64,000 nucleotides of DNA, from positions 496,001 through 560,000 of the forward strand of contig CAVVIH010000002.1 in the NCBI GenBank assembly GCA_963748295.1, written 5' to 3'. Below the pieces are notes generated by a model that searched no databases, was not told where the DNA came from, and saw only the letters and a program-made list of their open reading frames with translations. A program made the translations under genes and the position numbers. The DNA comes from CAVVIH01 sp963748295. GTDB lineage: Bacteria; Acidobacteriota; Vicinamibacteria; Vicinamibacterales; 2-12-FULL-66-21. Below are positions 28,441 to 37,515 of this stretch, one piece after another (within the stretch, counting starts at the first letter, position 1; every line of letters begins with the position of its first letter).

Positions 28441-29346
28441 TCAAGAGCATGACCGGCTTCGCCTCGCAGACCCGTGACGACGACGTGGCGTCGGTGGCGG
28501 TGACGATCAAGTCGGTCAACCATCGCTTCCTGGATCTGCAGTTGCGGCTGCCGGCGTTCCTCTCCGCGTCTCGAGAGCGCGGACTGCGCGCAGCTCGTCC
28601 AGTCGCGTGTCGCGCGCGGACGGGTCGAAGTCAAGCGTCAGCGTGCAGCAGCGCCGGGCAGTCGAGCAGTCGAGGTCGAGCTGAACGAGGCGTTCGTCGC
28701 CGCGCTGCAGCCCGCCCTCGATCGCGCACGCGAACTGGGGCTCGTGCAGGGCGCGCTCACCGCGGGCGACCTGTCCGATTCCCGCAGGCGCTCGCCATCC
28801 GAGAGAAGAACAGACGACAGGCCGAGTCGAGGAGACCCGCTGGCGGACGCGCGTCGAGCAGACCGCTCGACCGACGCGCTCGACGATCTCGAGACGAATG
28901 CGGATGCGCGAGGGAGGCTACCTGCGCGTCGATCTCGACGGCACGGCGCACGCGCCTTGGCGTGCTGTTCGAGCGGGTCGCAACGGTCGCCGACGGAGGA
29001 AGGCTCAAGACGCTCTGCAGTGCGCGGCTCGTCGAACGCGCCAGAGAACTGCGCGCCGAACGCGCTCGCGGACGAGACACTGGTCGCGCAGGAGATCGCG
29101 AAGTTCGTCGGGCGCTCCGACATCACCGAGGAGGTCGTGCAGGTTCCGCGGTCACCTGGATCATTGGAAGCGCTCACCGAATCTCCCGAGCCCTGCGGGC
29201 GCAAGCTCGACTTCCTCCTGCAGGAGATGAACCGCGAGGTCAACACGGCGGGCTCGAAGGCCGAGGGACCAGCCGTCTCCGAGCTGATCGTGGAGCTGAA
29301 GGCCGAGCTCGAGAAGATGCGCGAGCAGGTGCAGAATGTCGAGTGA
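28437..29346 (+). CDS. YicC/YloC family endoribonuclease; frameshifted
   Basis: The N-terminus MIKSMTGFASQTRDD and VTIKSVNHRFLDLQLRLP is diagnostic of the YicC/YloC family, hexameric RNases involved in RNA decay. The C-terminal DUF1732 part ends KLDFLLQEMNREVNTAGSKA and IVELKAELEKMREQVQNVE. Breaks lie near 28570, 28660, 28780, 28830, 28960 and 29150. yicC upstream of gmk and rpoZ is a common bacterial order and supports the assignment. It starts within the msbA-like stop codon and overlaps gmk by four bases. Confidence 0.88.
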
Positions 29347-29982
29347 CATCCCCTCGCGGTCAGCTGTTCGTCGTCTCGGCGCCGTCCGGCACCGGAAAGA
29401 CGACGATTGTCGAGCGTCTGGTCCAGGTCGTGCCCGAACCTGTCGCTCTCGCGGTCCTACACATCGCGGGCGGCCCGAGGTCGGCGAAAACGACGGCGTC
29501 GACTATAATTTCATTACACGCGCCAGCGTTCGAAGCGATGATTGCCGCGGACGCCTTTCTCGAGTGGGCGGACGTTTTCGGCAACCTCTACGGGACGTGT
29601 GCCGCCGACGCGGAGCGTGAGCTGGCCGTCCGGCCGGGACGTGGTGCTCGTCATCGACGTTCAGGGCGCCCGGCAGGTCCGGCTGCGCTGCAAGGACACG
29701 GTCGGCGTCTTCGTGCTGCCGCCGTCGTTACGAGGTGCTCGAGCACCGGCTGCGCGGCCGCAGCAAGGACTCCGAGGACGACGATGCAGCGGCGGCTCGC
29801 CACCGCGCGGGCGGAAGTTGCCGCCTTCGTCGAATACGAGTATCGTCGTGGTGAACGACGAGCTCGAGGCTGCGTGGACAGGCTGCAGGCCGATCATCTG
29901 GCCGAACGGGCGCGGCTGCGCTCGATGCGCCCGATGGCGGAAGCAGATCGTGAAGACGTTTCGAAAGGATCTGAGTAAGTGA
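29343..29982 (+). CDS. gmk: Guanylate kinase; frameshifted
   Basis: It phosphorylates GMP to GDP. The P-loop SAPSGTGKTTIVERLVQ is at residues 9-25. Further pieces in order: GENDGVDYNFI (GMP binding), ADAFLEWADVFGNLYGT, VVLVIDVQGARQVR and EYVVVNDEL-type sequence, ending IVKTFRKDLSK. Breaks near 29450, 29475, 29630, 29730, 29785 and 29850 scatter these over three frames. Since guanylate kinase is essential, the breaks are almost certainly errors. The start is GTG 29343, overlapping the yicC stop; the TGA at 29982 overlaps the rpoZ GTG. Confidence 0.9.
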
Positions 29983-30162
29983 CCGACAGAAGAGTGCTCC
30001 CAACACGTTCGAGTTCGTCGTCGTTGCCGGCGCCCGCGCCAAGCAGCTGCTGCGCGGCTGCACGCCGCAGCACCACCGGGCAGCGAGAAGCTGGTGAAGA
30101 TCGCGCAGAAGGAAGTGAAAGAAGGCAAGGTCGAAGCGAGTTCAAGGCTGATTGTAGATTGA
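29979..30162 (+). CDS. rpoZ: DNA-directed RNA polymerase omega subunit; frameshifted
   Basis: A small gene of about 61 codons in the standard gmk-rpoZ-coaBC order. The pieces NTFEFVVVAGARAKQLLRGC and EKLVKIAQKEVKEGKVEA match the omega subunit, whose AxRAxQL core wraps the beta-prime C-terminus and aids RNA polymerase assembly. Shifts near 29998, 30070 and 30085 break it. The start is a GTG inside the gmk stop. The exact 3' end is uncertain; TGA 30160-30162 is the first stop in the terminal frame. Confidence 0.78.
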
Positions 30163-30214
30163 ATCGTGTCTGACTAGCGACAGGCTGATTAGGCCTGCTG
30201 AGAGTCTGAAGTAG

Positions 30215-31426
30215 ATGGCTCTCATAGCGCTTGGGCGTAAGCGGCGGCATCGGCGCCTACAAGGCGGTCGAGGTCGTGCGCGAGCTGCAGAAGGGCGGCC
30301 ACGAGGTGGCCGCCGTCATGACGCGCTCCGCGCGGCGGTTCGTCGGCGAGGTGACGTTCGAGGCGATCACCCGGCGGCGGGTGATCACCGACCAGTTCGC
30401 GCGCGGCGCCAACGCCAACATCGAGCACATCGCGCTCGCCACCGGGATCGCGCTGCTTCATCGTCGCGCCGGCGACCGCGAACATCATCGGCAAGTTCGC
30501 CAACGGGATCGCGGACGACTTCCTGACGTCGCTCTATCTCGCGACCCGCGCGCCGGTGCTGATGGCGCCGGCCATGAACACGAACATGCTCGAGCACGAG
30601 GCAGTCCGCCGCAACATGGCGACGCTCGCGGCGCGCGGCGTGCGGTTCGTCGATCCGGGCGCCGGGCTATCTCGCGTGCGGCTGGATCGGCAAGGGCCGG
30701 CTCGCCGAGCCGCAGGCGATCGCCGAAGCCGCCGAGGCGCATTCTCGCGCCGTCGGGCGCATTGCTCGGCAAGCTGGTCGTCGTCACCGCCGGGCCGACC
30801 TACGAAGACATCGATCCCGTCCGCTACATCGGCAACCGGTCGAGCGGCCGCATGGGCTACGAGATTGCGGCGGAAGCCGCGCGCAGGGGAGCGCGAGTCG
30901 TGCTCGTTTCCGGACCCACGCCGCTCGACGTGCCGGCTGGCGTCGAAGTGATGCGGGTGCGAAGCGCGGAGGAAATGCACAAGGCCGTGCACGCGGCGGC
31001 GCCCGGCGCTGAGATGGTGATCATGGCCGCGGCGGTCGCCGACTACACGCCGGCCAGCGGGCGCGCGGCCGAGAAGATTGAAAAGAGCGATGCGCCCCTG
31101 GAGCTGCGCCTGGTGCGGAACGAAGGACATCCTCGCCGAGCTTGGCACCGCCCGCCGGGAGCGCGCGCGGCCGCTGCTCATCGGTTTCGCTGCCGAGAGC
31201 GGCGATCCCGTCGCGCGCGGACGCGAGAAGCTGCGTCCGCAAGGCCGCCGATCTGATCGTCGCGAACGACATCTCGCGGACCGATGCCGGCTTCGACTCC
31301 GACATGAACGCCGCCACGCTGATTTCCCGCGGCGCGGAAGAAACCATCCCGCTCGGCCCCAAGAGCGACCTCGCCGTCCGAATCCTCGATCGCGCCGAAC
31401 AACTGCTCGCGCTTGCGGCAAAATAG
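30215..31426 (+). CDS. coaBC: Bifunctional phosphopantothenoylcysteine decarboxylase / phosphopantothenate-cysteine ligase; frameshifted
   Basis: It performs two steps of coenzyme A synthesis. The CoaC half starts ALG(V)SGGIGAYKAVEVV after removing one G at 30231-30233; the active-site histidine is in NANIEHIALATG, PAMNTNMLEHEAVRRN follows, and the catalytic cysteine is in LACGWIGKGRLAEP. The CoaB half shows VTAGPTYEDIDPVRYIGNRS, SSGRMGYEIAAEAARRGARV and MAAAVADYTPASG. Breaks near 30455, 30670, 30745, 31125 and 31235. It ends at TAG 31426, 5 bp before udg. Essential family, so errors are the simplest explanation. Confidence 0.92.
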
Positions 31427-31431
31427 TCCCC

Positions 31432-32205
31432 ATGGACAAGTCGCAGCTGGCAGAACATCTCCGCTTTTACGAAGAGCTCGGCGTGACCGGAATCAGTCGG
31501 GACAGCAAGTGGCGAACACGTGCGACGTCCGACGTGCGACGTGCTACGTCCGACGTGCGACGTGCACGTCCGACGTGCGACGCGCACGTCGCTGTCACGT
31601 GCCGCGTCCGACGTGCCACGTGCGAACGAGTCACACATCCCCCTGCTGGCGATTCGCGAAGATATCGGCGATTGCACCCGGTGCAAGCTGCATCACGCAG
31701 GGGAGGACGCAGATCGTCTTCGGCGTCGGCAATCCAAATGCGGATCTGATGTTCGTCGGCGAGGCGCCCGGAGCCGATGAAGACATTCAGGGGATCCCGT
31801 TCGTCGGCCGCGCCGGACAACTGCTGACGAAGATCATCGAGGCGATCGGCCTGACGCGCGATCAGGTGTACATCGCCAACGTGATCAAGTGCCGGCCGCC
31901 GGAGCAATCGCAATCCCGATCCGGACGAAGTGGAAACCTGCGAACCGTTCCTGTTCCGCCAGATCGACGCCATCCAGCCGCGGGTGATCGTCGCGCTCGG
32001 CACGTTCGCCGCCAAGGCGCTGCTGAAGACGCAGGATCCGATCTCGCGGCTGCGCGGCCGGGTCTACGACTTCCGCGGCGCGAAGCTGATCCCGACATTC
32101 CATCCGGCGTTTCTGCTGCGGAGCCCCGATCGAAAGCGCGACACGTGGGAAGACATGAAGAAGGTCCGCGCGCTGCTGCAGGACCGCCGCAGTCCGGCCG
32201 AGTAG
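31432..32205 (+). CDS. Uracil-DNA glycosylase, family 4 (Fe-S), interrupted by a heptamer array
   Basis: It excises uracil from DNA. The 4Fe-4S cysteines are in CTRCKLH, IKCRPPE and VETCEPF. The catalytic region reads VFGVGNPNADLMFVGEAPGA and IPFVGRAGQLLTKIIEAIGL, and the C-terminal active-site motif is FHPAFLLRSP. The N-terminal helix MDKSQLAEHLRFYEELGV is in a different frame from the core; between them lies a 110-bp GTGCGAC/GTCCGAC heptamer array at 31516-31626, read in all three frames without a stop. A one-G insertion near 31698 and a shift near 31915 also occur. Whether the array shifts or preserves frame in the real genome cannot be judged here. Confidence 0.9.
31516..31626. repeat. 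Intragenic heptamer array in udg, unit GTGCGAC/GTCCGAC
   Basis: Alternating GTGCGAC, GTCCGAC and GTGCTAC units, mostly in 7-bp register with a few 6-bp slips, occupy the segment between the N-terminal helix and the Fe-S domain of the glycosylase. Both arms contain ACGT palindromic cores, so the sequence is close to self-complementary. The unit is the same class as the array at 134-197. Confidence 0.85.
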
Positions 32206-32210
32206 CGCCG

Positions 32211-34749
32211 ATGCGCCTCGTTCGCGTCGCGGTGCCGGTTCCCGCGCTCGACAGCCTCACCTAAGCGGTCCCGGACGGCGTCCCGACTCCGTTGCTGGCG
32301 CTCGCGTCCTCGTGCCTCTGGGAAATCGCGTAATTACCGGGTGCGTGATCGGGATTGAGCCGGATCAGGGACCAGGGGCCAGGGCCCAGGCGCCGGAAGA
32401 GCCTGCCATCCCGGCCCCCGACCCCAGGCCCCCGGCCCCCGGCCCTCGGTCCCTGAACCGAAGGACATCATCGACGTCTTCGACCCCGCCCCCTTCCTGC
32501 CCGAAGAGGTCGTCCGCCTGGCCACGTGGGTCGCCGAGTACCTACGCGTGCGGCATCGGCGAGGCGATTGCCGCGGCGATGCCGCCGCGTGCGTGGGTCG
32601 AATCCGAGCGGCATGCGGCGATCACCGAGCTGGGCCACGCGCGGATGCTGACGGAGCGCGGCGCTCCGTCGCGAGGTGCTCGAACGGCTCGCGGGCGGAC
32701 CGGCGCGCGTCGCGAGCCTCACCGGGAGAGCCGCGGCGGCCATGCCGCGCTGCTGGCCCTCGAACGTGACGCGCTGGTGACGTTGACCAAGCCGCTCAAG
32801 GGATCCGCATCCGCGTTCAGGTCGGTGAGAGTCGCGTGATCACGGCGCAGGGGCTCGATGTCGAACTCGAGCGACCCGCATTCGCTGAAGCTACGGCGGG
32901 CAAGCCTGGCGACTCAGCGCCGAGAGCGCCAGCGCGAAGCGCTGGCGCTCTTGAAGAGCGCTCCCGAGGGCATCGAAACCACGCAGCTCGCCGAACGCGG
33001 CATCTCGGCGCAGTCGCTGTCGAGCCTCGCACGGCTGGGCCTCATCGGCACTCAGCCGGCGCCGCGTCGATCGCGATCCGTTCGAGCAGGCCGTCACTGT
33101 GCCGGAGCCGCGCCGAACCGCTGCAACTGACGGCCGATCAGCAGCACGCGCTTCGGCGATCTCTCGTCGCTCGGTGCGCGCGGAGGATTCCAGACGGCGC
33201 TGCTCCATGGCGTCACCGGCAGCGGCAAGACGGAGCTGTATCTTCGACTCGCCGCCCAGGTCCGCGAGCAGGCGAAGGGCGTGCTGCTGCTGGTTCCGGA
33301 AATCGCGCTGACGCCCGCGGTCGCGGGCGCGTTCCGGCGCACGTTCGGCACCGGCGTCGCGATTCAGCACAGCGGACTGTCGGACGGCGAACGGCACGAT
33401 CAGTGGCATCGCATCCGCAGCGGTGACGTGCAAGGTCGTCGTCGGCACGCGTTCCGCGGTCTTTGCGCCGATTCGGTCGCTCGGCCTGATCATCGTCGAC
33501 GAGGAGCACGACGGGTCGTACAAGCAGGAGGAGAGCCCGCGCTACAACGGCCGTGACGTCGCCGTGATGCGGGCGCGGCAAGCCGGCGCGCTCGTGGTGC
33601 TCGGATTCGCGACGCCGTCGATGGAGAGCTATCAGAACGCGCTGAACGGGCGGTACACGCTCGTCACGCTGCAAGCAAGCGCGTGCTCGATCGTCCTCTA
33701 GCCGCCGTCCAGATCGTCGACATGCGCGCCGAGTATGCGGCCGCGGGTCCCGACGTCGATCCTGAGCGCCGCGCTGGTCGAGGCGCTGCGTGCGCGGCTC
33801 GCCGAACGCGAGCAGGCCATCGTCCTGCTGAACCGCCGCGGATTCGCCACCGCCGTCTTCTGCCGCCAGTGCGCCGCCACGCTCGAGTGCCCGAACTGCA
33901 GCATCACGCTGACCGTCCACCGCGCCGCGCAACGCGCGCGCTGCCACTACTGCAACTACTCGATGGGGCTGCCGAAAGTGTGCGCGCAACTGCGCCGGGC
34001 CGTACCTCGAGCAGATTGGCTTCGGCACCGAGCGCGTCGAAGCCGAGATCCAGGCGACTTTTCCCGAGGCGCGCGTCGCCCGCGTGGATCGCGACACCGA
34101 TTCGCAAGCGCGGCGCGATTGCCGCGCTGCTGGGACGCTTCGGCGCCGGCGAGATCGACATCCTCGTCGGCACGCAGATGATCGCGAAGGGCCACGACTT
34201 CCCGCGCGTGACGCTCGTCGGCGTGATCTCGGCCGACGTCGGTCTCGGCCTTGCCGACTTCCGCGCCGCGGAACGCACGTTCCAGCTCCTCACCCAGGTG
34301 GCGGGACGGGCCGGCCGCGGCGAAATCCAGGGACAGGCGGTCGTCCAGACGCTCTATCCCGACCACTACAGCATCCGCCACGCCTGCCGTCAGGATTACC
34401 GCGCCTTCTTCGACGAGGAGATCAGGTTCCGCGAAGCGATGCGATACCCGCCGTCAGTCGCGCTCGATCAACGTCGTCATCAAAGGTCGAACACTTCAGG
34501 CGGCCATGCAGGACTGCGGCGAGATCGTCCGCGCGCTGCGGTGGGGCGGCGAACCCTATCGCGTGCTCGGCCCCGCCACCGCGCCGCTCAGCCGCCTCAA
34601 AGGGGAGCACCGCGCCCAATTCTTCATCAAGGGCACGCACCGCACCGCGATGCGCGAGGCGCTGCAGAAGGTCGCTGGAGACTCGACCGGAGATTCGACG
34701 CCGCACGATCATCGACGTGGACCCGATGAGTGTTGCTGCTGAGCGCTAG
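32211..34749 (+). CDS. priA: Primosomal protein N' (replication restart helicase PriA); frameshifted, one in-frame stop
   Basis: PriA rebuilds replication forks after collapse. The N-terminal 3'-binding domain begins MRLVRVAVPVPALDSLT and then meets TAA (32262-32264) where homologues have Tyr. A GGCCCCC/CAGGGGC inverted array (32366-32458) separates GNRVITGCVIGIEPD from DIIDVFDPAPFLPEEVVRLA. The winged helix has IETTQLAERGISAQSLSSLA; the helicase has Walker A LHGVTGSGKTELYLRLAA and LIIVDEEHDGSYKQEESPRY; the zinc cysteines occur in CRQCAATLECPNC and CHYC; IDILVGTQMIAKGHDFPRVT closes the second lobe. About ten further indels. Its TAG overlaps the convergent protease gene's stop (CTAG). Confidence 0.88.
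32366..32458. repeat. Intragenic inverted heptamer array in priA, CAGGGGC and GGCCCCC arms
   Basis: The left arm has CAGGGAC, CAGGGGC, CAGGGCC and CAGGCGC in 7-bp register; the right arm has CCGGCCC, CCGACCC, CAGGCCC, CCGGCCC, CCGGCCC and TCGGTCC. The arms are complementary. The sequences on either side belong to PriA but in frames that differ by one. Confidence 0.82.
32923..32951. repeat. Perfect 13-bp inverted repeat inside priA
   Basis: AGAGCGCCAGCGC and its exact reverse complement GCGCTGGCGCTCT flank a GAA loop. It encodes RQREALALL of the PriA winged-helix region. Just upstream, at about 32875-32905, the sequence reads FAEATAGKP in another frame, a peptide I recall as a frequent product of a dispersed repeat in related genomes. 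Confidence 0.7.
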
Positions 34750-35790
34750 CTTGCGAGGGCTTTGGGATTTGGGATTTGAGTGGCGAGATCGCGATCAAGC
34801 TCGTACGGCTCGATCGGCGCCGGCGTGAAGCAGAGGATCAGCATGATTACCGCGATCACCGCGATCGCCTTCCGGCCGGGGCCGAGCGGCTCGTATTCGT
34901 AGATGACCCGCGGGTGACGCGGTCCCAGCAGCACCAGCATCACCAGCATCATCGCGGTCATGAACATCCAGCTGGTCGACACGAACGTCATGCCACGGCA
35001 AACAGCACGGTAGCCAGCGAGAGCGGTGTGGCCCAGCGGCCGATGAGTGGCGTAACTGACGTGCCCGCCATCGAGCTGGCCGAACGGGAGGAGGTTGAGC
35101 GCCGTCGCGAGCATGCCGAACCACGCGGCGAACACTATCGGGTGGATGTTGAGGGCCTGGCCGTCAGGGAACGCGCCAAACACCAGTCGCTCCGCCAGAC
35201 GAAACAGCAAGGCTCTCCAAGGGAGACGAGCCCGGCCGAGATCGGCGGTTCCGGGGTGACGTTCGACAGCATCATGCCGAGGAACAACGCCGGGACGAGC
35301 ACCACGAATCCGGCAATCGGTCCGGCGACGCCGATGTCGAATAACGCTGTTCGGGTCGGAAACGGCTCGCGGATGCGAATCACTGCGCCCAGCGTTCCGG
35401 TGAGCAGCGGCGCCGGCAGAAAGTAGGGCAACGTCGCGTCAACGTTGTACTTGCGGCAGAGATAATAGTGGCCGAACTCGTGCGCGCCGAGAATCGCGCA
35501 GCATCGTTCCGCTGTACCAGAGCCCGTTGAGCAGGAACCCCCAGAGCCCCAGCGTCACAGGCACCCGGCTGAAATCGGAGACGAACGCTTCATAATGGCA
35601 AGCGCCTGCCAGCGTGGTCGACAACAGCGTGAAGACGAACAGCAGCACGTGCTTCCAGCTTGTGCTGGAAGCGCTGCCGCGGCGCCGGAACGGTGAACGC
35701 GGGGAACGGGCGCTGCGGTTCGAAGGCGTCAGCGCGAACTACAGGATCGTCCGGAGGAGACGGGGACCCGGCGGGTATTTCGTGTTCCAA
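34746..35790 (-). CDS. Site-2 protease family (M50) membrane metalloprotease; frameshifted
   Basis: An intramembrane zinc protease. The zinc motif HEFGH is in ILGAHEFGHYYLCRKYNVDA, followed by LPYFLPAPLLTGTLGAVIRI and the second metal motif LLPFGQLDGGHVSYA. About six membrane helices are visible. Breaks near 35640, 35500 and 35215 split the chain. The start is probably the TTG at 35790; the N-terminal 40 residues are Pro-rich and soluble. This form, with a FDIGVAGPIAGF segment instead of a PDZ domain, is common in soil bacteria and plants (EGY-like). Substrate unknown. The stop codon overlaps the priA stop. Confidence 0.85.
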
Positions 35791-35812
35791 ATGCGCGTTT
35801 TCGGAAGGGGTT

Positions 35813-36085
35813 TCAGCCTCCGATGTTCTGGAGGTCCTTGCCGGGTTTGAAGCGAATCGTGCGCCCCGGAGGGATGCGGACTTCCTTGCCTGTCCGAGGA
35901 TTCCGGCCGATGCCCCGCTTGCGGGGCTTCACCTGGAAGACGCCAAAGCCGCGCAGTTCGATTCGCTCGCCGCGCTGCATCGAAAGGCGCATCGCGTCGA
36001 ACACGGCGTCCACCGCCACCTCGGCCTTGACCTTGGTGATGTCGGCGATCTTGGACACCTCGTTGACGATGTCAACCTTGATCAT
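35813..36085 (-). CDS. HU/IHF family DNA-binding protein
   Basis: An intact 90-residue nucleoid protein: MIKVDIVNEVSKIADITKVK at the start, the saddle segment RIELRGFGVFQVKPRKRGIG and the DNA-clamping arm GRNPRTGKEVRIPPGRTIRF with the intercalating proline in KEVRIPPG. It bends DNA as a homodimer or heterodimer. ATG is preceded by GAGGAG at 9 nt and by a near-perfect sigma-70 promoter on the same strand. The divergent neighbour is der. Confidence 0.95.
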   Translation of the reverse strand: MIKVDIVNEVSKIADITKVKAEVAVDAVFDAMRLSMQRGERIELRGFGVFQVKPRKRGIGRNPRTGKEVRIPPGRTIRFKPGKDLQNIGG

Positions 36086-36113
36086 GCTTAGGCGCTCCTC
36101 AGGCTTTGTAACT

Positions 36114-36142
36114 ACTATAAAGACTTACACTTACGCTGTCAA
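36114..36142 (-). promoter_or_regulatory. Near-consensus sigma-70 promoter of the HU-type gene
   Basis: Read on the minus strand, TTGACA at 36142-36137 and TATAGT at 36119-36114 are separated by exactly 17 bp. The transcript would start near 36107 with a leader of about 22 nt containing GAGGAG (36100-36095). This is the best promoter match in the window and fits a strongly expressed nucleoid protein. Confidence 0.8.
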
Positions 36143-36167
36143 GCTCGGTGCTAAATAGACTTTCCAC

Positions 36168-37515
36168 ATGGCCCTGAAACGCTTCCGCCGGGCTTGCCAA
36201 CGTCGTCCTCGTCGGCCGTCCCAACGTCGGCAAATCGACGCTATTCAATAGAGTCACCGGTTCCCGCCGGGCGATCGTCACCGCAATCGCCGGAACGACC
36301 CGCGACGTCAATCGCGCTGCCGGCCGAGTGGCTGGGAAACACGTTCAGCCTTGTCGATACTGGCGGGATGTTCGGCGCAAACGAGGATCCGCTGCATGAG
36401 CTTGTCGTGGTGCACGGGAGACGGGCGCTGGAAACCGCGGACGTCATCGTGTTCGTCGTGGACGGACGCGAGGGTCTGGTCCCGGGCGACGAGGAGATCG
36501 CAAACGTCCTTCGCAAGACGACCGTGCCGGTGCTGATGGCGGTCAACAAGGCGGACGACAAGCGGGCGCGCGGGCGATCGATGGAGTTCTACAAACTCGG
36601 CCTCGAGCCGGTCGTCGAGATCGCCGCGGAACATGGCGAGGGGGTCGGCGACCTGCTCGACGAAGTCATCCAGCGGCTGCCGGCGAGGCGCGAGTCAGCG
36701 AAATCAACCGATCCACCGCCCACCGCGGTCGCGATCGTGGGGAGGCCAAACGTCGGCAAGTCGTCGCTGCTCAACCGTCTGCTGCAGCGAGGAGCGCTCG
36801 ATTGTCAGCGAGATGCCGGGCACCACGCGCGATACGGTGGATGCGCTCCTGACATGGCACCGGCGGACATTCCGCATCGTGGACACGGCCGGCATCCGGC
36901 GGCCCGGGCGGGTGGCGCGATCGGGCCAGCTCGAAGCCGTGAGCGTCATCGTCGCGCGGCGCGCGATCGAGAAGGCGGACGTCGCCGTGCTCGTAATCGA
37001 TTCGACCGAGGGCGCCACGGATCAGGACGCGGCGATTGCGGGGGAGGCCGACAAGTCGGGCTGCGGGATCGTCATCGTCGCGAACAAGTGGGACCTGATG
37101 AAAGGGCGCGGGCGCGGACTTCTCGAAGACCTTCGACGAGGAGTTGCGCCGGCAGGTCAAGTTCCTCGACTACGCGCCCATTCTCCACATTTCGGCGACT
37201 ACGGGTGAGCGTGCCGGCAAGGTGCTCGAAACAATCGACAAGATCGCCGAAGCGCGCATGCGGCGGATCCCCACGCCCGAGCTGAACCGCTTCGTTCAGG
37301 CCGTGACCGCCGTCCACCCGCCCGCGAGCCCGGGCCGCAGGCACGTGCGGATTCTCTACGCCGCGCAGACCAGCATCGCGCCGCCAACCTTCGTGTTCTT
37401 CACGAACGTCGCGACCGAGTTTCATTTCTCGTACGAGAGGTTCCTGGCTAATCGGCTGCGCGACTCGTTCGGGATGTTCGGAACGCCGATCAGGATCCAG
37501 GTCAGGAAGCGGTGA
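36168..37515 (+). CDS. der: Ribosome biogenesis GTPase Der (EngA); frameshifted
   Basis: Two G domains in tandem assist 50S assembly. Domain 1 has VVLVGRPNVGKSTLFNRVTG, DTGGMFGANEDPLHE and NKAD; domain 2 has VAIVGRPNVGKSSLLNRLLQ, FRIVDTAGIRRPGRVA and NKWDLMKGRG; the KH-like tail shows HVRILYAAQTSIAPPTFVFF and ANRLRDSFGMFGTPIRIQVR. Extra bases break the frame near 36188, 36308, 36787 and 37122. ATG 36168 gives MALKRF before the first G domain. Its last 94 bases overlap the 3' end of the convergent kinase gene. Der is essential, so the breaks are probably errors. Confidence 0.93.

Noticed and set aside
23602..37515. Programmed frameshifting in ugd, galE, gmk, coaBC, priA and der
   Set aside because: The breaks lie at varied positions and contexts with no slippery heptamer plus structure, and most are explained by one added base.
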